Positions 7,854 to 16,610 of a stretch of DNA of 54,643 nt are shown one piece after another. Source of the stretch: Hymenobacter rubripertinctus (GTDB lineage: Bacteria > Bacteroidota > Bacteroidia > Cytophagales > Hymenobacteraceae); NCBI RefSeq assembly GCF_003583925.1, contig NZ_QYCN01000017.1, forward strand, positions 35,995-90,637, read 5' to 3'. The translations under genes were made by a program, and so were the position numbers. Numbering within the stretch: position 1 is the first letter of the stretch; each line of letters begins with the position of its first letter. The notes below the pieces were generated by a model. It saw only the letters and a list, made by a program, of their open reading frames with translations. It was not told the DNA's origin and did not search any database.

Positions 7854-8990
7854 TTGCACATCGCCGTCAATGTCCGCTTTTTGCTGCCAGGCGATAAGCT
7901 GGAGGGTATCGGGCGCTTCACGCTCGAAACGCTGCGGGAGCTGGTGCGGCAGCAGCCAACGCACACGTTTCACTTCCTCTTTGATCGGCCCTTTGATGAG
8001 CGGTACCGGCTGGGGCCGAACGTGGTGGCCCACGTGCTGAGTCCGCCCGCCCGGCACCCGCTGCTGTGGGTGGCCTGGTTTGAGGGCGCGGTGGCCCGCT
8101 GGCTCAGCCGCCACCACCCGGCCGTATTCCTGAGCCCGGACGGTTTCACCACGCTCCGTACCCAAGTGCCCCGCGTGACGGTGCTCCACGACCTGGCCTT
8201 CGAGCACTTCCCGCAGGATGTGGGGCGGCTGGTGCTGGCCTACTACCGCTACTTCACGCCCCGTTTTGCCCGGGCCTCGGCGCGACTGGTGGCCGTGTCG
8301 GAAGCCACCAAGCAGGATATTACGGCCCGCTATGCTACCGATCCGACCAAGATTAGCGTGGTGTATAACGCCGTGGATGCGCACTTCCGGCCCCAGCTGC
8401 CGGCGCAGCAACTAGCTACCCGGGAGCGGTACGCGGCCGGCAAACCCTACTTCCTGTTCGTGGGGGCCTTGCAGCCGCGCAAAAACCTGGTAAACCTGCT
8501 CCGGGCCTTCGACGCGTTCAAAACGGCCACCAACGCCCCGGTAAAGCTGCTGGTAGTCGGCCGCACTGCCTGGAAAGCCGGCCCCATCTTCGACGTGTAC
8601 CAGCAGCTGGCGCACCGCCCCGACGTGCACCTGACCGGCCGCGTGACGGACGCCGAGCTGGTAGAGCTCTACGCCGCCGCCCTGGCTACCTGCTACGTGC
8701 CCTATTTCGAGGGTTTCGGCATTCCCGTCATCGAAGCCCAGGCCTGCGGCTCGCCCGTCCTCACCTCCAACGTCAGCTCCCTGCCCGAAGTAGCCGGCGA
8801 CGCGGCCTGCCTCGTCGACCCGTTTTCGGTCCAATCCATTACTGCCGGCCTCACCCAGGTCTACCAGTCGGCCGCTTACCGGGAGGAGTTGGTAACGCGG
8901 GGTTACCGCAACGTAATGCGTTTCAGTTGGGCCGAAAGCGCCCGCCGGTTGTGGCGGGAAATTGAACTGGCGGCAGCGGTGAATGAGTGA
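7854..8990 (+). CDS. GT4-family glycosyltransferase (GT-B fold)
   Basis: A protein of 378 residues. The N-terminal half begins LHIAVNVRFLL with a GIGRFTLETL acceptor-domain segment. The C-terminal half has FLFVGALQPRKNL, the LTGRV strand, and PYFEGFGIPVIEAQACGSPV, whose E-G-F-G-x-P-x-x-E pattern is the EX7E-type nucleotide-sugar site of GT4 retaining enzymes. It should add one sugar to the lipid-linked unit in the cytoplasm. TTG 7854 is chosen because the protein aligns from MHIAVN in this family and the DNA before it is repeat. The last residues (VNE) and TGA 8988-8990 come from the next repeat. Confidence 0.9.
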   Translation: MHIAVNVRFLLPGDKLEGIGRFTLETLRELVRQQPTHTFHFLFDRPFDERYRLGPNVVAHVLSPPARHPLLWVAWFEGAVARWLSRHHPAVFLSPDGFTTLRTQVPRVTVLHDLAFEHFPQDVGRLVLAYYRYFTPRFARASARLVAVSEATKQDITARYATDPTKISVVYNAVDAHFRPQLPAQQLATRERYAAGKPYFLFVGALQPRKNLVNLLRAFDAFKTATNAPVKLLVVGRTAWKAGPIFDVYQQLAHRPDVHLTGRVTDAELVELYAAALATCYVPYFEGFGIPVIEAQACGSPVLTSNVSSLPEVAGDAACLVDPFSVQSITAGLTQVYQSAAYREELVTRGYRNVMRFSWAESARRLWREIELAAAVNE

Positions 8991-9163
8991 CTCGGTGAGT
9001 AAAAGTATGACTGTCATCCTGAGCGGAGCGAAGGACCTTATCCCGCTAAAACGAGTAGTTTCGATTATTCAGGCGGGGCAAGGTCCTTCGCTCCGCTCAG
9101 GATGACAGTCGTACTTTTACTCACTTACTCACTTACTCACTTACTCACTTACTCACTCACAGC
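8981..9163. repeat. Composite inverted repeat: TGAG/TCAC flanks around a TCATCCTGAGC core (copy D)
   Basis: The core 9010-9109 is an inverted repeat of about 100 bases. Its arms (9011-9040 and 9080-9108) carry CATCCTGAGCGGAGCG and its complement. Outside it, GTGAGTAAAAGTA pairs with TACTTTTACTCAC. The right flank then continues as about five 8-base units (CTCACTTA) up to the deacetylase start. The left flank contains the stop of the GT4 gene. Confidence 0.88.
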
Positions 9164-9793
9164 TTGCACTTACACCACCTGCCGGCGCTGGTGCGGGGGC
9201 TGTTCCCGGACTGCCTCTGGACCATGCCCGCCACCGACCCGCCCACGCTCTACCTGACCTTCGACGACGGCCCGATTCCGCGGGAAACGCCTTTCGTGCT
9301 GGAGCAATTAGCCCGCTACGAGGCGCGGGGTACGTTTTTCTGCGTGGGCGAGAACCTGGAGCGCCACCCGGAAGTGGCCCGGCAGGTGCTGGCCGAGGGG
9401 CACCGGCTGGCTAACCATACTTATCACCATATCAGCGGCTGGAGCCATGCCCGCCCAGCCTACCTGGCCGACGTGGCCCGCTGCCAGGCGGTGTTGCAGG
9501 CCCTCCAGCCCGAGGCGCGGCCCCTGCTGCGCCCGCCCTACGGCCGTATCACGCCCGGTCTGGCCCGGCAGTTGCACGCCAGCCATCAAGTAGTGATGTG
9601 GAACCTGCTCACCTGCGACTACGACCCGGACTACGCTCCCGCCCAGTGCCTGGCCACCGCCATCCGCCTCACCCGCCCCGGCTCGGTCGTCGTGTTTCAC
9701 GACAGCCTCAAGGCCAGCCCCAACCTGCGCTATGTGCTACCCCGCTACCTCGCCCACTTCGCCGCGCTGGGCTACCGGTTCGCGGCTTTGTAG
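9164..9793 (+). CDS. Polysaccharide deacetylase (NodB/CE4 family)
   Basis: A 209-residue enzyme that removes N-acetyl groups from a glycan in a metal-dependent reaction. All CE4 motifs are present: LTFDDGP (about 28-34, catalytic base and metal Asp), NHTYHH (about 85-90, metal His pair), RPPYGR (about 125), a motif-4 segment WNLLTCDYD, and VVFHDS with the last His. No signal peptide is obvious, so its location is uncertain. The start is TTG at 9164, two bases after the repeat; no ATG precedes the conserved LPALVRGLFPDCLW segment. The stop is followed by a run of eleven G. Confidence 0.88.
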   Translation: MHLHHLPALVRGLFPDCLWTMPATDPPTLYLTFDDGPIPRETPFVLEQLARYEARGTFFCVGENLERHPEVARQVLAEGHRLANHTYHHISGWSHARPAYLADVARCQAVLQALQPEARPLLRPPYGRITPGLARQLHASHQVVMWNLLTCDYDPDYAPAQCLATAIRLTRPGSVVVFHDSLKASPNLRYVLPRYLAHFAALGYRFAAL

Positions 9794-9824
9794 GGGGGGG
9801 GGGTAATGCTTGGCGCAGGCCAAA

Positions 9825-9871
9825 AAGAACGTCATTCCGAGCTTGCCGAGGAATCTCGGAATGACGTTCTT
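9825..9871. repeat. Inverted repeat of GTCATTCCGA type (copy E)
   Basis: Seventeen-base perfect arms (9825-9841 and 9855-9871) with a 13-base loop GAGGAAT-type. It sits between the deacetylase stop and the GT2 start and shares its word with copy G at 14525. Confidence 0.85.
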
Positions 9872-9901
9872 CCCTAAAACCACCCACCACAAACCAGCAA
9901 T

Positions 9902-11002
9902 ATGCTTCTGTTCGCGCTCTATTTCTCGGGTTGGTTCACCTTGCTGGTGGTGGCCGCGTTGGTGCTGGCCCGGTGGGAGGGGAGCCAGCCGGGGCCAGTA
10001 CCGGAGCCGCTGCCGCGGGTAAGCATCCTGATTGCCGCCCGCGACGAAGCCGCCACCATCGGCCGCTGCCTGCGGGCCATCCGGGCACTGGATTACCCAG
10101 CGGAGCTGGTGGAAGTGCTGCTCGGCAACGACGGCTCGACTGACCAGACTTCGGCCATGGCGGCAGCGGCCATGCAAGGGTATGCGGGCACGTTTCGGGT
10201 GCTGGAAATCCGGGAAAACCTGGGCTTGACCCGGGGCAAGGCCAACGTACTGGCCCACCTCACGCGGGCCGCTACCGCCGACTTTTTCTTCATCACCGAC
10301 GCCGATATTGCCGTGCCCGCCACTTGGCTCACCGGCTTGCTGGCCCACCTGGGTTCGGGCGTGGGCAGCGTTACGGGCCTCACGCTGGTAACCGGTCCGG
10401 CGCTGTTCCACCGCCTTCAGGGGCTCGACTGGCTGCTTTCCCTGGGGCTGGTGCAGGTGGTAACCGACCTGGGCCAGCCTGTAACGGCCATGGGCAACAA
10501 CATGCTCGTGCCCCGGGCTGCCTACGAGGCCACCGGCGGCTACGAGGCTCTGCCATTTTCCGTAACCGAAGATTTCGAGCTGTTCAAGGCCCTGACGGCC
10601 CTAGGGTTCGGCAGCCGCAACCTGTACCGGCCCGACGTGCTGGCCGAGTCGCTGCCCCAGTATAGCTGGCAGGGGCTGCTGCACCAGCGGCGGCGGTGGC
10701 TGCGCGGGGTGGAGCAGCTGCCCGGTTGGTTGCAGGCGTGCCTGGTAGTATATGGCTCGTTTTACCTGGTGCTGCTGGCACTGGCCGTCGTGGTGGGGCC
10801 GGGAGTGGCGCTGGCCGTTTGGGCTGCTAAACTGGTGGTGCAGGGCGCGTTGGCCGGGGTGTGCTTCCGGCGGGTAGGCCGGCGCCCGCCCCTGGAGTTG
10901 CTGCCCCTGTTCGAACTCTACACCCTGGCCCTTTCCGGCAGTTTGGTGCTGTTCCGGCTGTTGCCCCTGCACTTCGAGTGGAAGGGGCGCCGGTACCGGT
11001 AA
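9902..11002 (+). CDS. Membrane-anchored family 2 glycosyltransferase
   Basis: A protein of 366 residues. An N-terminal membrane segment (2-23) leads into a GT-A domain with VSILIAARDEAATI (about 40), a DGST-type nucleotide-binding site (LLGNDGSTDQ, about 78), DADIAVP (DxD metal site, about 133) and TEDFELF (about 222). HQRRRWLRG (about 262) is the QxxRW-type motif of processive enzymes. Two or three C-terminal membrane segments end in FEWKGRRYR. It is a paralogue of the truncated gene at the start of the window, which has the same EWKGR ending. It likely elongates a polysaccharide. No terminator is seen before the beta-glucosidase, but the spacer is about 256 bases. Confidence 0.88.
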   Translation: MLLFALYFSGWFTLLVVAALVLARWEGSQPGPVPEPLPRVSILIAARDEAATIGRCLRAIRALDYPAELVEVLLGNDGSTDQTSAMAAAAMQGYAGTFRVLEIRENLGLTRGKANVLAHLTRAATADFFFITDADIAVPATWLTGLLAHLGSGVGSVTGLTLVTGPALFHRLQGLDWLLSLGLVQVVTDLGQPVTAMGNNMLVPRAAYEATGGYEALPFSVTEDFELFKALTALGFGSRNLYRPDVLAESLPQYSWQGLLHQRRRWLRGVEQLPGWLQACLVVYGSFYLVLLALAVVVGPGVALAVWAAKLVVQGALAGVCFRRVGRRPPLELLPLFELYTLALSGSLVLFRLLPLHFEWKGRRYR

Positions 11003-11258
11003 ATATTTGGTTGTTTTTTAACCGTTTCGGGTTCTGCTTTTGGATGCCGGAGGAGTTCGTATGAGGCCGGAGTGCGTGTGCCCTAAGCGTATGGGGGGAA
11101 ACAAGTAGCTAGGCATGAAACGCTGTTTGGGCTGCCTGTGGGTGGATTTTGCTGGTTGAGAGGCTTACATTTGGATAACCTGGCCCGTTGGTTTCGGCCG
11201 ACCAGATGTAGCTGTGCTATTCCTTCCACTGAAATCCCACCACGTTCTACGTTTCGCT
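11003..11258. other. Spacer without a recognisable gene
   Basis: 256 bases between the GT2 and the beta-glucosidase. There is no convincing open frame, hairpin or repeat. TACGTTTC at about 11248 is near the promoter-box pattern but would leave almost no leader. Confidence 0.5.
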
Positions 11259-13535
11259 ATGTTCCTATTCCACTCCCGGGCTGCAATTCTGGCGGCCGCT
11301 CTGTTCTGCGCTTCCTGCCAGGCTTCCACGTCCACCTCCGAAACTGCCGCCGCCGACTCTCCTTCAGCTGCAGCGGTCAACCGCCAACAAGAGCTGCTGG
11401 CCAACGAAACCAAGATTGACGCGCTGCTGCAAAAGCTGACACTGGAGGAGAAAATTGCCATGATCCATGCCAACTCGTCCTTTACCTCGGGCGGTGTGCC
11501 CCGGCTGGGCATTCCGGAGCTGGTGACTTCCGACGGCCCCCACGGCGTACGCGTGGAGCACGGCCGCGACTGGGAAGTGGACAAGGACGTGAACGATGCC
11601 GGTACCTACCTGCCCACCGGCAACACGCTGGCTTCTACCTGGAACCCTGAGCTGGGCTACGCCTTCGGCACGGTGCTGGGCAGCGAGGCCGCCTTCCGGG
11701 GCAAAGACGTAATTCTGGGCCCCGGCATCAACATCATCCGCACGCCCCTCAACGGCCGCAATTTCGAGTACCTGAGCGAGGACCCCTACCTGGTGTCGAA
11801 AATGGTGGTCGGCTATATCCGCGGGGTGCAGGACCAGGGCGTTTCGGCCTGCGTGAAGCACTACGCGGCCAACAACCAGGAGGAGCACCGCAACGACATC
11901 GACGTGGACATGAGCGAGCGGGCCCTGCGCGAAATCTACCTGCCGGGCTTCCAGGCTGCCGTGCAGGAGGGGGGTGTGAACACGCTCATGGGCTCCTACA
12001 ACAAGTTTCGGGGCACCTACGCCACCCACAACGCCTACCTGATGAACGACATTCTGAAGGGCGAATGGGGCTTTAAGGGGCTGGTGATAAGCGACTGGGG
12101 CTCGGTGCACGACACCCAGGAGGCCCTGCGCAACGGCACCGACCTGGAAATGGGCACCGACCTCTCGCTGATGTATAACACCGTCGACCAGACGGCCAGC
12201 GCCGGCATGCCGGCCCTCACCCCGGCCCTCTACGACCGGTTCTTCTTCGGCACCGCCGCCCTGGAAGCCGTGAAAAAAGACAAGAGCCTGGAGCCGTTAG
12301 TCGACGACAAAGTCCGCCGCATTCTGCGCGTGATGTACGCCACCAACATGCTGGACGGGGCCAAGCGCAAGGCTGGCGTCTATAACTCGGCCGCCCACCA
12401 GGCCACGGCCCTCCAGGTGGCCGAGGAAGGCATTGTGCTGCTCAAAAACGAGGGCAACCTGCTGCCCCTGAGCAAAACTGCCAAGACCTTTGCCGTTATC
12501 GGGGCCAACGCCACCCGGCCCAACTCCATGGGCGGGGGCAGCTCCCAGGTGAAGGCCAAGTATGAAATTACGCCCCTCCAGGGCCTGCAAAAGGCTCTCG
12601 GCCCCAACGCTCAAATCAACTACGTACCCGGCTACACCATCGCCCGCGGCCAAAAGGCCGACCCGAAGCTGATTGCCCAGGCCGTAGCCGCCGCCAAGGC
12701 TGCCGACGTCACCATCTTCGTGGGCGGCTCGACCCACGGCTACGACTACAAGGTGTGGAGCGACAACGCCTACGACGCCGAGGGCTACGACAAGCCCGAT
12801 ATGAAGATGCCCTTTGGCCAGGATGAGCTGGTGAATGCCGTGCTGGCGGCCCAGCCCAACACCGTGGTGGTGCTCATGGGCGGAGGGGCCATCGACGTGT
12901 CGGCCTGGGCCGGCAAGGCGCGGGGCATCGTGGAGGCCTGGTACCCGGGCATGGAAGGTGGCAACGCCCTGGCCCACGTGCTGCTGGGCGACGTGAACCC
13001 CTCGGGCAAGCTGCCCTTCACCTTCCCCGTCAAGCTCGAAGATTCGCCCGCCCACAAGCTCGGCGAGTACCCCAGCACCCCCGGCAACCCGCTCAAGCAG
13101 ACCTACAAGGACGATATCTACGTGGGCTACCGCTACTTCGACACGTATAAGGTGGCGCCCCAGTTTGCCTTCGGCCACGGCCTGAGCTACACGAGCTTCG
13201 AGTATGGCAAAATGGACGTGAAGCCCGGCTCGCGCAACGCCACCGTCACGCTCTCGGTGCGCAACACCGGCAAAGTGGCCGGGGCCGAAGTGGTCCAACT
13301 CTACGTGCACGACGACCAGGCCAGCGTGAAGCGCCCCGAAAAGGAGCTCAAGGCCTTCCAGAAAGTGTTCCTGCAGCCCGGCGAAAGCAAAACCGTCACC
13401 CTCACGCTCAGCCCCGACGCCTTCCGCTTCTACGACGAAGCCCGGAAGCAGTGGACCCTGGAACCCGGCCGCTTCACCTTGCTCGCCGGCTCCTCCTCCC
13501 GCGACATCCGCCAGCAGGGCACGGTGGAGTTGTAG
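11259..13535 (+). CDS. bglX: GH3 family beta-glucosidase, exported, probable lipoprotein
   Basis: A 758-residue glycoside hydrolase that releases terminal beta-linked glucose. An N-terminal hydrophobic segment ending in ALFCASC suggests export and possibly lipidation. The catalytic (alpha/beta)8 domain at about 50-360 has SDGPHGVR, a KHYAANNQE segment binding the sugar, and KGLVISDWGSV with the nucleophile Asp. The (alpha/beta)6 domain follows with EEGIVLLKNEGNLLPL. The end, about 640-755, is a fibronectin-III-like domain (VVQLYVHD, AFQKVFLQPGES). The ATG at 11259 starts the signal peptide; an earlier GTG at 11214 would put charged residues before it. The symbol is by family resemblance. Confidence 0.9.
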   Translation: MFLFHSRAAILAAALFCASCQASTSTSETAAADSPSAAAVNRQQELLANETKIDALLQKLTLEEKIAMIHANSSFTSGGVPRLGIPELVTSDGPHGVRVEHGRDWEVDKDVNDAGTYLPTGNTLASTWNPELGYAFGTVLGSEAAFRGKDVILGPGINIIRTPLNGRNFEYLSEDPYLVSKMVVGYIRGVQDQGVSACVKHYAANNQEEHRNDIDVDMSERALREIYLPGFQAAVQEGGVNTLMGSYNKFRGTYATHNAYLMNDILKGEWGFKGLVISDWGSVHDTQEALRNGTDLEMGTDLSLMYNTVDQTASAGMPALTPALYDRFFFGTAALEAVKKDKSLEPLVDDKVRRILRVMYATNMLDGAKRKAGVYNSAAHQATALQVAEEGIVLLKNEGNLLPLSKTAKTFAVIGANATRPNSMGGGSSQVKAKYEITPLQGLQKALGPNAQINYVPGYTIARGQKADPKLIAQAVAAAKAADVTIFVGGSTHGYDYKVWSDNAYDAEGYDKPDMKMPFGQDELVNAVLAAQPNTVVVLMGGGAIDVSAWAGKARGIVEAWYPGMEGGNALAHVLLGDVNPSGKLPFTFPVKLEDSPAHKLGEYPSTPGNPLKQTYKDDIYVGYRYFDTYKVAPQFAFGHGLSYTSFEYGKMDVKPGSRNATVTLSVRNTGKVAGAEVVQLYVHDDQASVKRPEKELKAFQKVFLQPGESKTVTLTLSPDAFRFYDEARKQWTLEPGRFTLLAGSSSRDIRQQGTVEL

Positions 13536-13560
13536 AACCTGGGGGGGCTGAACTAGTAAA

Positions 13561-13658
13561 CTGTCATCCTGAGCGGAGCGAAGGACCTTATCCCACCGAA
13601 ATAGTCAAGACTACTCGTTTTGGCGGGATAAGGTCCTTCGCTCCGCTCAGGATGACAG
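13561..13658. repeat. Inverted repeat, TCATCCTGAGC type (copy F), perfect 34-base arms
   Basis: Arms 13561-13594 and 13625-13658 are perfectly complementary. The loop read in reverse closely matches the loop of copy D (ACGAGTAGT core). The whole unit of about 98 bases is therefore the same element inserted in the opposite orientation. Confidence 0.92.
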
Positions 13659-13674
13659 TATCTTTGTGGCCTAT

Positions 13675-13712
13675 CCCCATACCCCAGTTCCCCAGTCCCC
13701 CAGTTCCCCAGA
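13675..13712. repeat. Short tandem word CCCCAGTT/CCCCAGTC
   Basis: Several 7-8 base units of CCCCAG(T/A) type lie just before the TatD start. A possible degraded partner (CTGGGGGGGCTGAACTAG) lies at about 13540-13557, so this may be the remnant of another inverted repeat surrounding copy F. Confidence 0.45.
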
Positions 13713-13721
13713 CCTCCCACA

Positions 13722-14498
13722 ATGACCTTTTCCGATTCCCACGCCCACGTCTACTCACCCCAGTTCCAGCCCGACCAGGACGAGATGCTGCTCCGGGCCT
13801 ACGAAAACGGCATCGAAACCATCTTCATGCCCAACATCGACCACGAAAGCATTGAGGCCATGCTGGATGTGGAAGCGCGCTACCCCAGCCAGTGCTTTGC
13901 CATGATGGGCCTGCACCCCTGCCACGTAACGCGCAACCTGGAGCGGGAGCTCTACGAGGTGGAGGAGTGGCTGGGCCGCCGCCCGTTCGCGGCGGTGGGG
14001 GAGTGCGGCATTGATCTGTACTGGGATAAAACCCTGCTTGCCGAGCAGCAGGAGGCCCTGCGGGTGCAGGTGGCCCTGGCCAAAAAGTACAACCTGCCCC
14101 TGGTGCTCCACACCCGCGAGGCCTTCCGCGAAACCGCCGACATCATTACCGAAGCCCAGGACGGCACCCTACGGGGCGTGTTCCACTGCTTCTCGGGCAC
14201 CCCGGCCGAAGCCGAGGAGGTAATCCGGTTAGGCTTCCAGCTGGGCATCGGGGGCGTGGCTACGTTCAAGAACGGCGGCCTCGATAAGGTGCTGCCGGGC
14301 CTCGGTTTGGAGCATCTGCTGCTGGAAACCGATTGCCCCTACCTGGCCCCCATACCCCACCGTGGCAAGCGCAACGAGCCCGCCTACGTGCCCCTGGTGG
14401 CCCGTCGGGTAGCCGAGCTGCTGGGTTGCCCGCTAGAGGAAGTAGCCGCCGCCACCAACCGCAACACGCTGGCGCTGTTTGGGGAGGCGGGGAAGTAG
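13722..14498 (+). CDS. TatD-family metal-dependent hydrolase/DNase
   Basis: A 258-residue cytoplasmic TIM-barrel protein. Metal ligands are visible in order: DSHAH (His7, His9), VGECGID (Glu, about 91), LVLHTRE (His, about 128), GVFHCFSG (His, about 152) and LLETDCPYL (Asp, about 205). Family members are 3'-5' nucleases or other phosphodiesterases. Length is normal for the family. ATG 13722 directly precedes the conserved DSHAH. The gene sits alone between two repeat-filled spacers. Confidence 0.92.
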   Translation: MTFSDSHAHVYSPQFQPDQDEMLLRAYENGIETIFMPNIDHESIEAMLDVEARYPSQCFAMMGLHPCHVTRNLERELYEVEEWLGRRPFAAVGECGIDLYWDKTLLAEQQEALRVQVALAKKYNLPLVLHTREAFRETADIITEAQDGTLRGVFHCFSGTPAEAEEVIRLGFQLGIGGVATFKNGGLDKVLPGLGLEHLLLETDCPYLAPIPHRGKRNEPAYVPLVARRVAELLGCPLEEVAAATNRNTLALFGEAGK

Positions 14499-14524
14499 CG
14501 GGAGTGAGAACGGGGCAGAAAGAA

Positions 14525-14617
14525 CTGTCATTCCGACGCAGGAGGAATCTGAGTCAAACCGTTGAAACGATTATGTTCAATGGTTTGACCCAGATTCCTC
14601 CTGCGTCGGAATGACAG
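14525..14617. repeat. Inverted repeat of GTCATTCCGA type (copy G), 36-base arms
   Basis: Arms 14525-14560 and 14582-14617 match with a single mismatch. It has the same outer word as copy E but a longer arm with ACGCAGGAGGAATCTG. Confidence 0.9.
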
Positions 14618-14695
14618 GCTTCTTCATCTCACCCCTCTGCCCAGCCACCACCTACCAAAAACCAACTACTACCTTAGCAGCTCCACCCGAACCCC

Positions 14696-15754
14696 TTGCC
14701 GCCCGTGCCTGCTATTTCCGAAGCGCCCCAGACCTCCATCCTCGTGATTTACACCGGCGGCACCGCCGGCATGGCCTACAACAAGCGCGGCGAGCTGGTG
14801 CCGATGAATTTCGAGCAGATCCGGCGCAAAATGCCCGAGCTCCGGCAGCTCAACATGCAGGTGGACGTGACCAACCTGGGCGAGCCCATTGATTCGAGTA
14901 ACGTAACCACGGCCGACTGGCTCCGGATGGCCGCCCTCATTGCCGAAAATTACGCCCGCTACGACGGTTTCGTGGTGCTCCACGGTACCGATACCATGGC
15001 TTACTCGGCGGCGGCGCTCAGCTTTCTGCTGGAGAACCTGGGCAAAACGGTGGTCTTTACCGGGGCCCAGGTGCCCGTGGGCCGTATCCGCACCGATGCC
15101 CGCCGCAACCTGGTCACGGCCCTGGAAATGGCCGCCGCCCGCCACCCAATGGCCAAAACCGTGCGCGTGCCCGAGGTATGCCTGTTCTTCAACGACCTGC
15201 TCATCCGGGGCAACCGGGCCAAGAAGGTGGAAAGCCAGCAGTACGACGCCTTCCGCAGCGAAAACTACCCGCCCCTGGCCCGGGCCGGCATCGAACTCGC
15301 CTTCAACGACAAGCAGATCCGGCTGCTGCCCGCCGCCCGCCTGCGGGTGCACGAGCGGCTGGACGAGCGGGTGAGCGTGCTGCGCCTGTTCCCGGGCCTG
15401 ACCGAGCGCATGGTGCGCGCCCAGCTGGAAGTGGCTGACCTGCGCGGCTGCGTGCTCGAAACCTACGGCTCAGGCAACGCGCCCACCACGCCCTGGTTCC
15501 TGAACTGCCTGCGCGAGGCCACCGACCGGGGCGTGCTGCTGCTCAACGTGAGCCAGTGCGAGGAGGGCCGGGTGCTGCAAGGCCGCTACGAAACCAGCGC
15601 CTACCTCTCCGAAATCGGGATTGTGGGCGGCGACGATATAACGGTGGAAGCGGCCATCACCAAGCTCATGTTCGTGCTGGGAATCAGCGAGAACCCCGCC
15701 CAGGCCCGCCGCCTGCTCGGCCAGGATCTGCGCGGCGAAATCACGCCAATCTGA
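14696..15754 (+). CDS. ansA: Type I L-asparaginase (cytoplasmic)
   Basis: A 352-residue enzyme hydrolysing asparagine to aspartate and ammonia. The first catalytic Thr lies in LVIYTGGTAGM (about 17-27) and the second in VLHGTDTMAY (about 95), with TGAQVP after it. Most type I enzymes have TIGM where this has TAGM, a mild change. The lack of a signal peptide fits the cytoplasmic form. No ATG is available; TTG 14696 or GTG 14705 must be used. TACCTTAG at 14670-14677 is a possible promoter box one base off consensus. Confidence 0.92.
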   Translation: MPPVPAISEAPQTSILVIYTGGTAGMAYNKRGELVPMNFEQIRRKMPELRQLNMQVDVTNLGEPIDSSNVTTADWLRMAALIAENYARYDGFVVLHGTDTMAYSAAALSFLLENLGKTVVFTGAQVPVGRIRTDARRNLVTALEMAAARHPMAKTVRVPEVCLFFNDLLIRGNRAKKVESQQYDAFRSENYPPLARAGIELAFNDKQIRLLPAARLRVHERLDERVSVLRLFPGLTERMVRAQLEVADLRGCVLETYGSGNAPTTPWFLNCLREATDRGVLLLNVSQCEEGRVLQGRYETSAYLSEIGIVGGDDITVEAAITKLMFVLGISENPAQARRLLGQDLRGEITPI

Positions 15755-15835
15755 GGTTTAGGGCCGCCCGGGCTTGCGTATCCCGAAAATCGGGTGTTAT
15801 TTTGCGCCACCTAACCGCAGCCCGGCTGCACACCC

Positions 15836-15922
15836 AGAGAGGTGTCCGAGTGGTTGAAGGAGCACGCCTGGAAAGTGTGTATGGGTGCAAGCTCATCGTG
15901 GGTTCGAATCCCATCCTCTCTA
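15836..15922 (+). tRNA. tRNA-Ser (GGA)
   Basis: A seven-base acceptor stem AGAGAGG/CCTCTCT pairs fully. The D arm is present, the anticodon loop CTGGAAA gives GGA, a long variable arm (class II) follows, and the T arm contains GTTCGAAT. CCA is not encoded. The discriminator base is A. Confidence 0.95.
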
Positions 15923-15925
15923 CAT

Positions 15926-15961
15926 AAAAGCCCGTTTGCAAACTGCAAACGGGCTTTTTTT
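15926..15961 (+). terminator. Terminator after tRNA-Ser
   Basis: AAAAGCCCGTTTGC pairs with GCAAACGGGCTTTT across a five-base loop, followed by a T run. It also covers the stop of the convergent gene on minus, so it may serve both. Confidence 0.9.
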
Positions 15962-16398
15962 ATGGCCGGGTCTCGTCCGGGCGCGGCCCCATCGGGCGCG
16001 GCTGGTTCTTCTTTTTGGCCTGGTACTGCTGGAACTGCCCGGCCGTCAGCACGGCCTTCCTTTTGCCGTCCGTGGCCTCGTCGAGGGTGCGCATCTGCTG
16101 CATCAGGGCGTCCCGGTCGGTGGAGCCGGTGCTGCATCTGCTGCTGCATCTGCTGCTGCTCAATGGCGGCCACCTGGGGCTGCTGCTCGGCCGTCAGGTG
16201 GAGGTCTTTGGTCATTTCAGCCAGCTGGTTGCCCCGGCCACCGCGCCCGGGTCCAGGCTTTTCGGCCTCGTCGGTTCTGGTGTTGAGCCTGTCTTTTTTG
16301 ACGTTGACTTTGGTTGAGGCCGTCTGGGCATGGGCGGCAGGAGCAGCCGCGCCGGCCAGCAGGCCAAGCAGGAGGGAAGCAGCCAGTAGCTTTTTCAT
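15960..16398 (-). pseudogene. Small periplasmic Spy-like protein with a frameshift
   Basis: ATG at 16396-16398 starts MKKLLAASLLLGLLAGAA with a clear signal peptide ending at AHAQ. A helical, Gln-rich region with LHLTAEQQPQVAAIEQQQM follows. At about 16130, in a run of CAGCAGATG-type triplets, the frame shifts by one base. The C-terminal half, including RDALMQQMRTLDEATDGKRK and FQQYQAKKK, is read in another frame to the TAA at 15960-15962. The halves together resemble a complete protein of about 145 residues, like the gene at 40436. The slip in a repetitive tract could be a true mutation, phase variation or a sequencing error. Metal- or stress-related roles of Spy-like proteins are family knowledge only. 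Confidence 0.65.
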
Positions 16399-16553
16399 GG
16401 AGCAGGGGAAATGAAACGCAGTCGGGCCAGTGCCAACTGTTGCCCAAACCTAGCAGGCGAGCCGCCGGCTCACAAAAAACAGCTGCCAACCCCCTATGCC
16501 CTCGGCCCGCCCCCAGTCCGGGATGTTATCGGCCGCTGGCGGCCTCGGTGGGT

Positions 16554-16610
16554 GGCTAAACAATTTTGGGGTAAACAATTTCAAATTGTTTACCCCAAAA
16601 TTGTTTAGCC
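16554..16610. repeat. Perfect 57-base palindrome with a one-base loop
   Basis: Arms of 28 bases (16554-16581 and 16583-16610) are exactly complementary around C16582. Each arm holds the AAACAATTT word twice. It is AT-rich compared with its surroundings and lies in a spacer with no sure gene. Confidence 0.9.
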
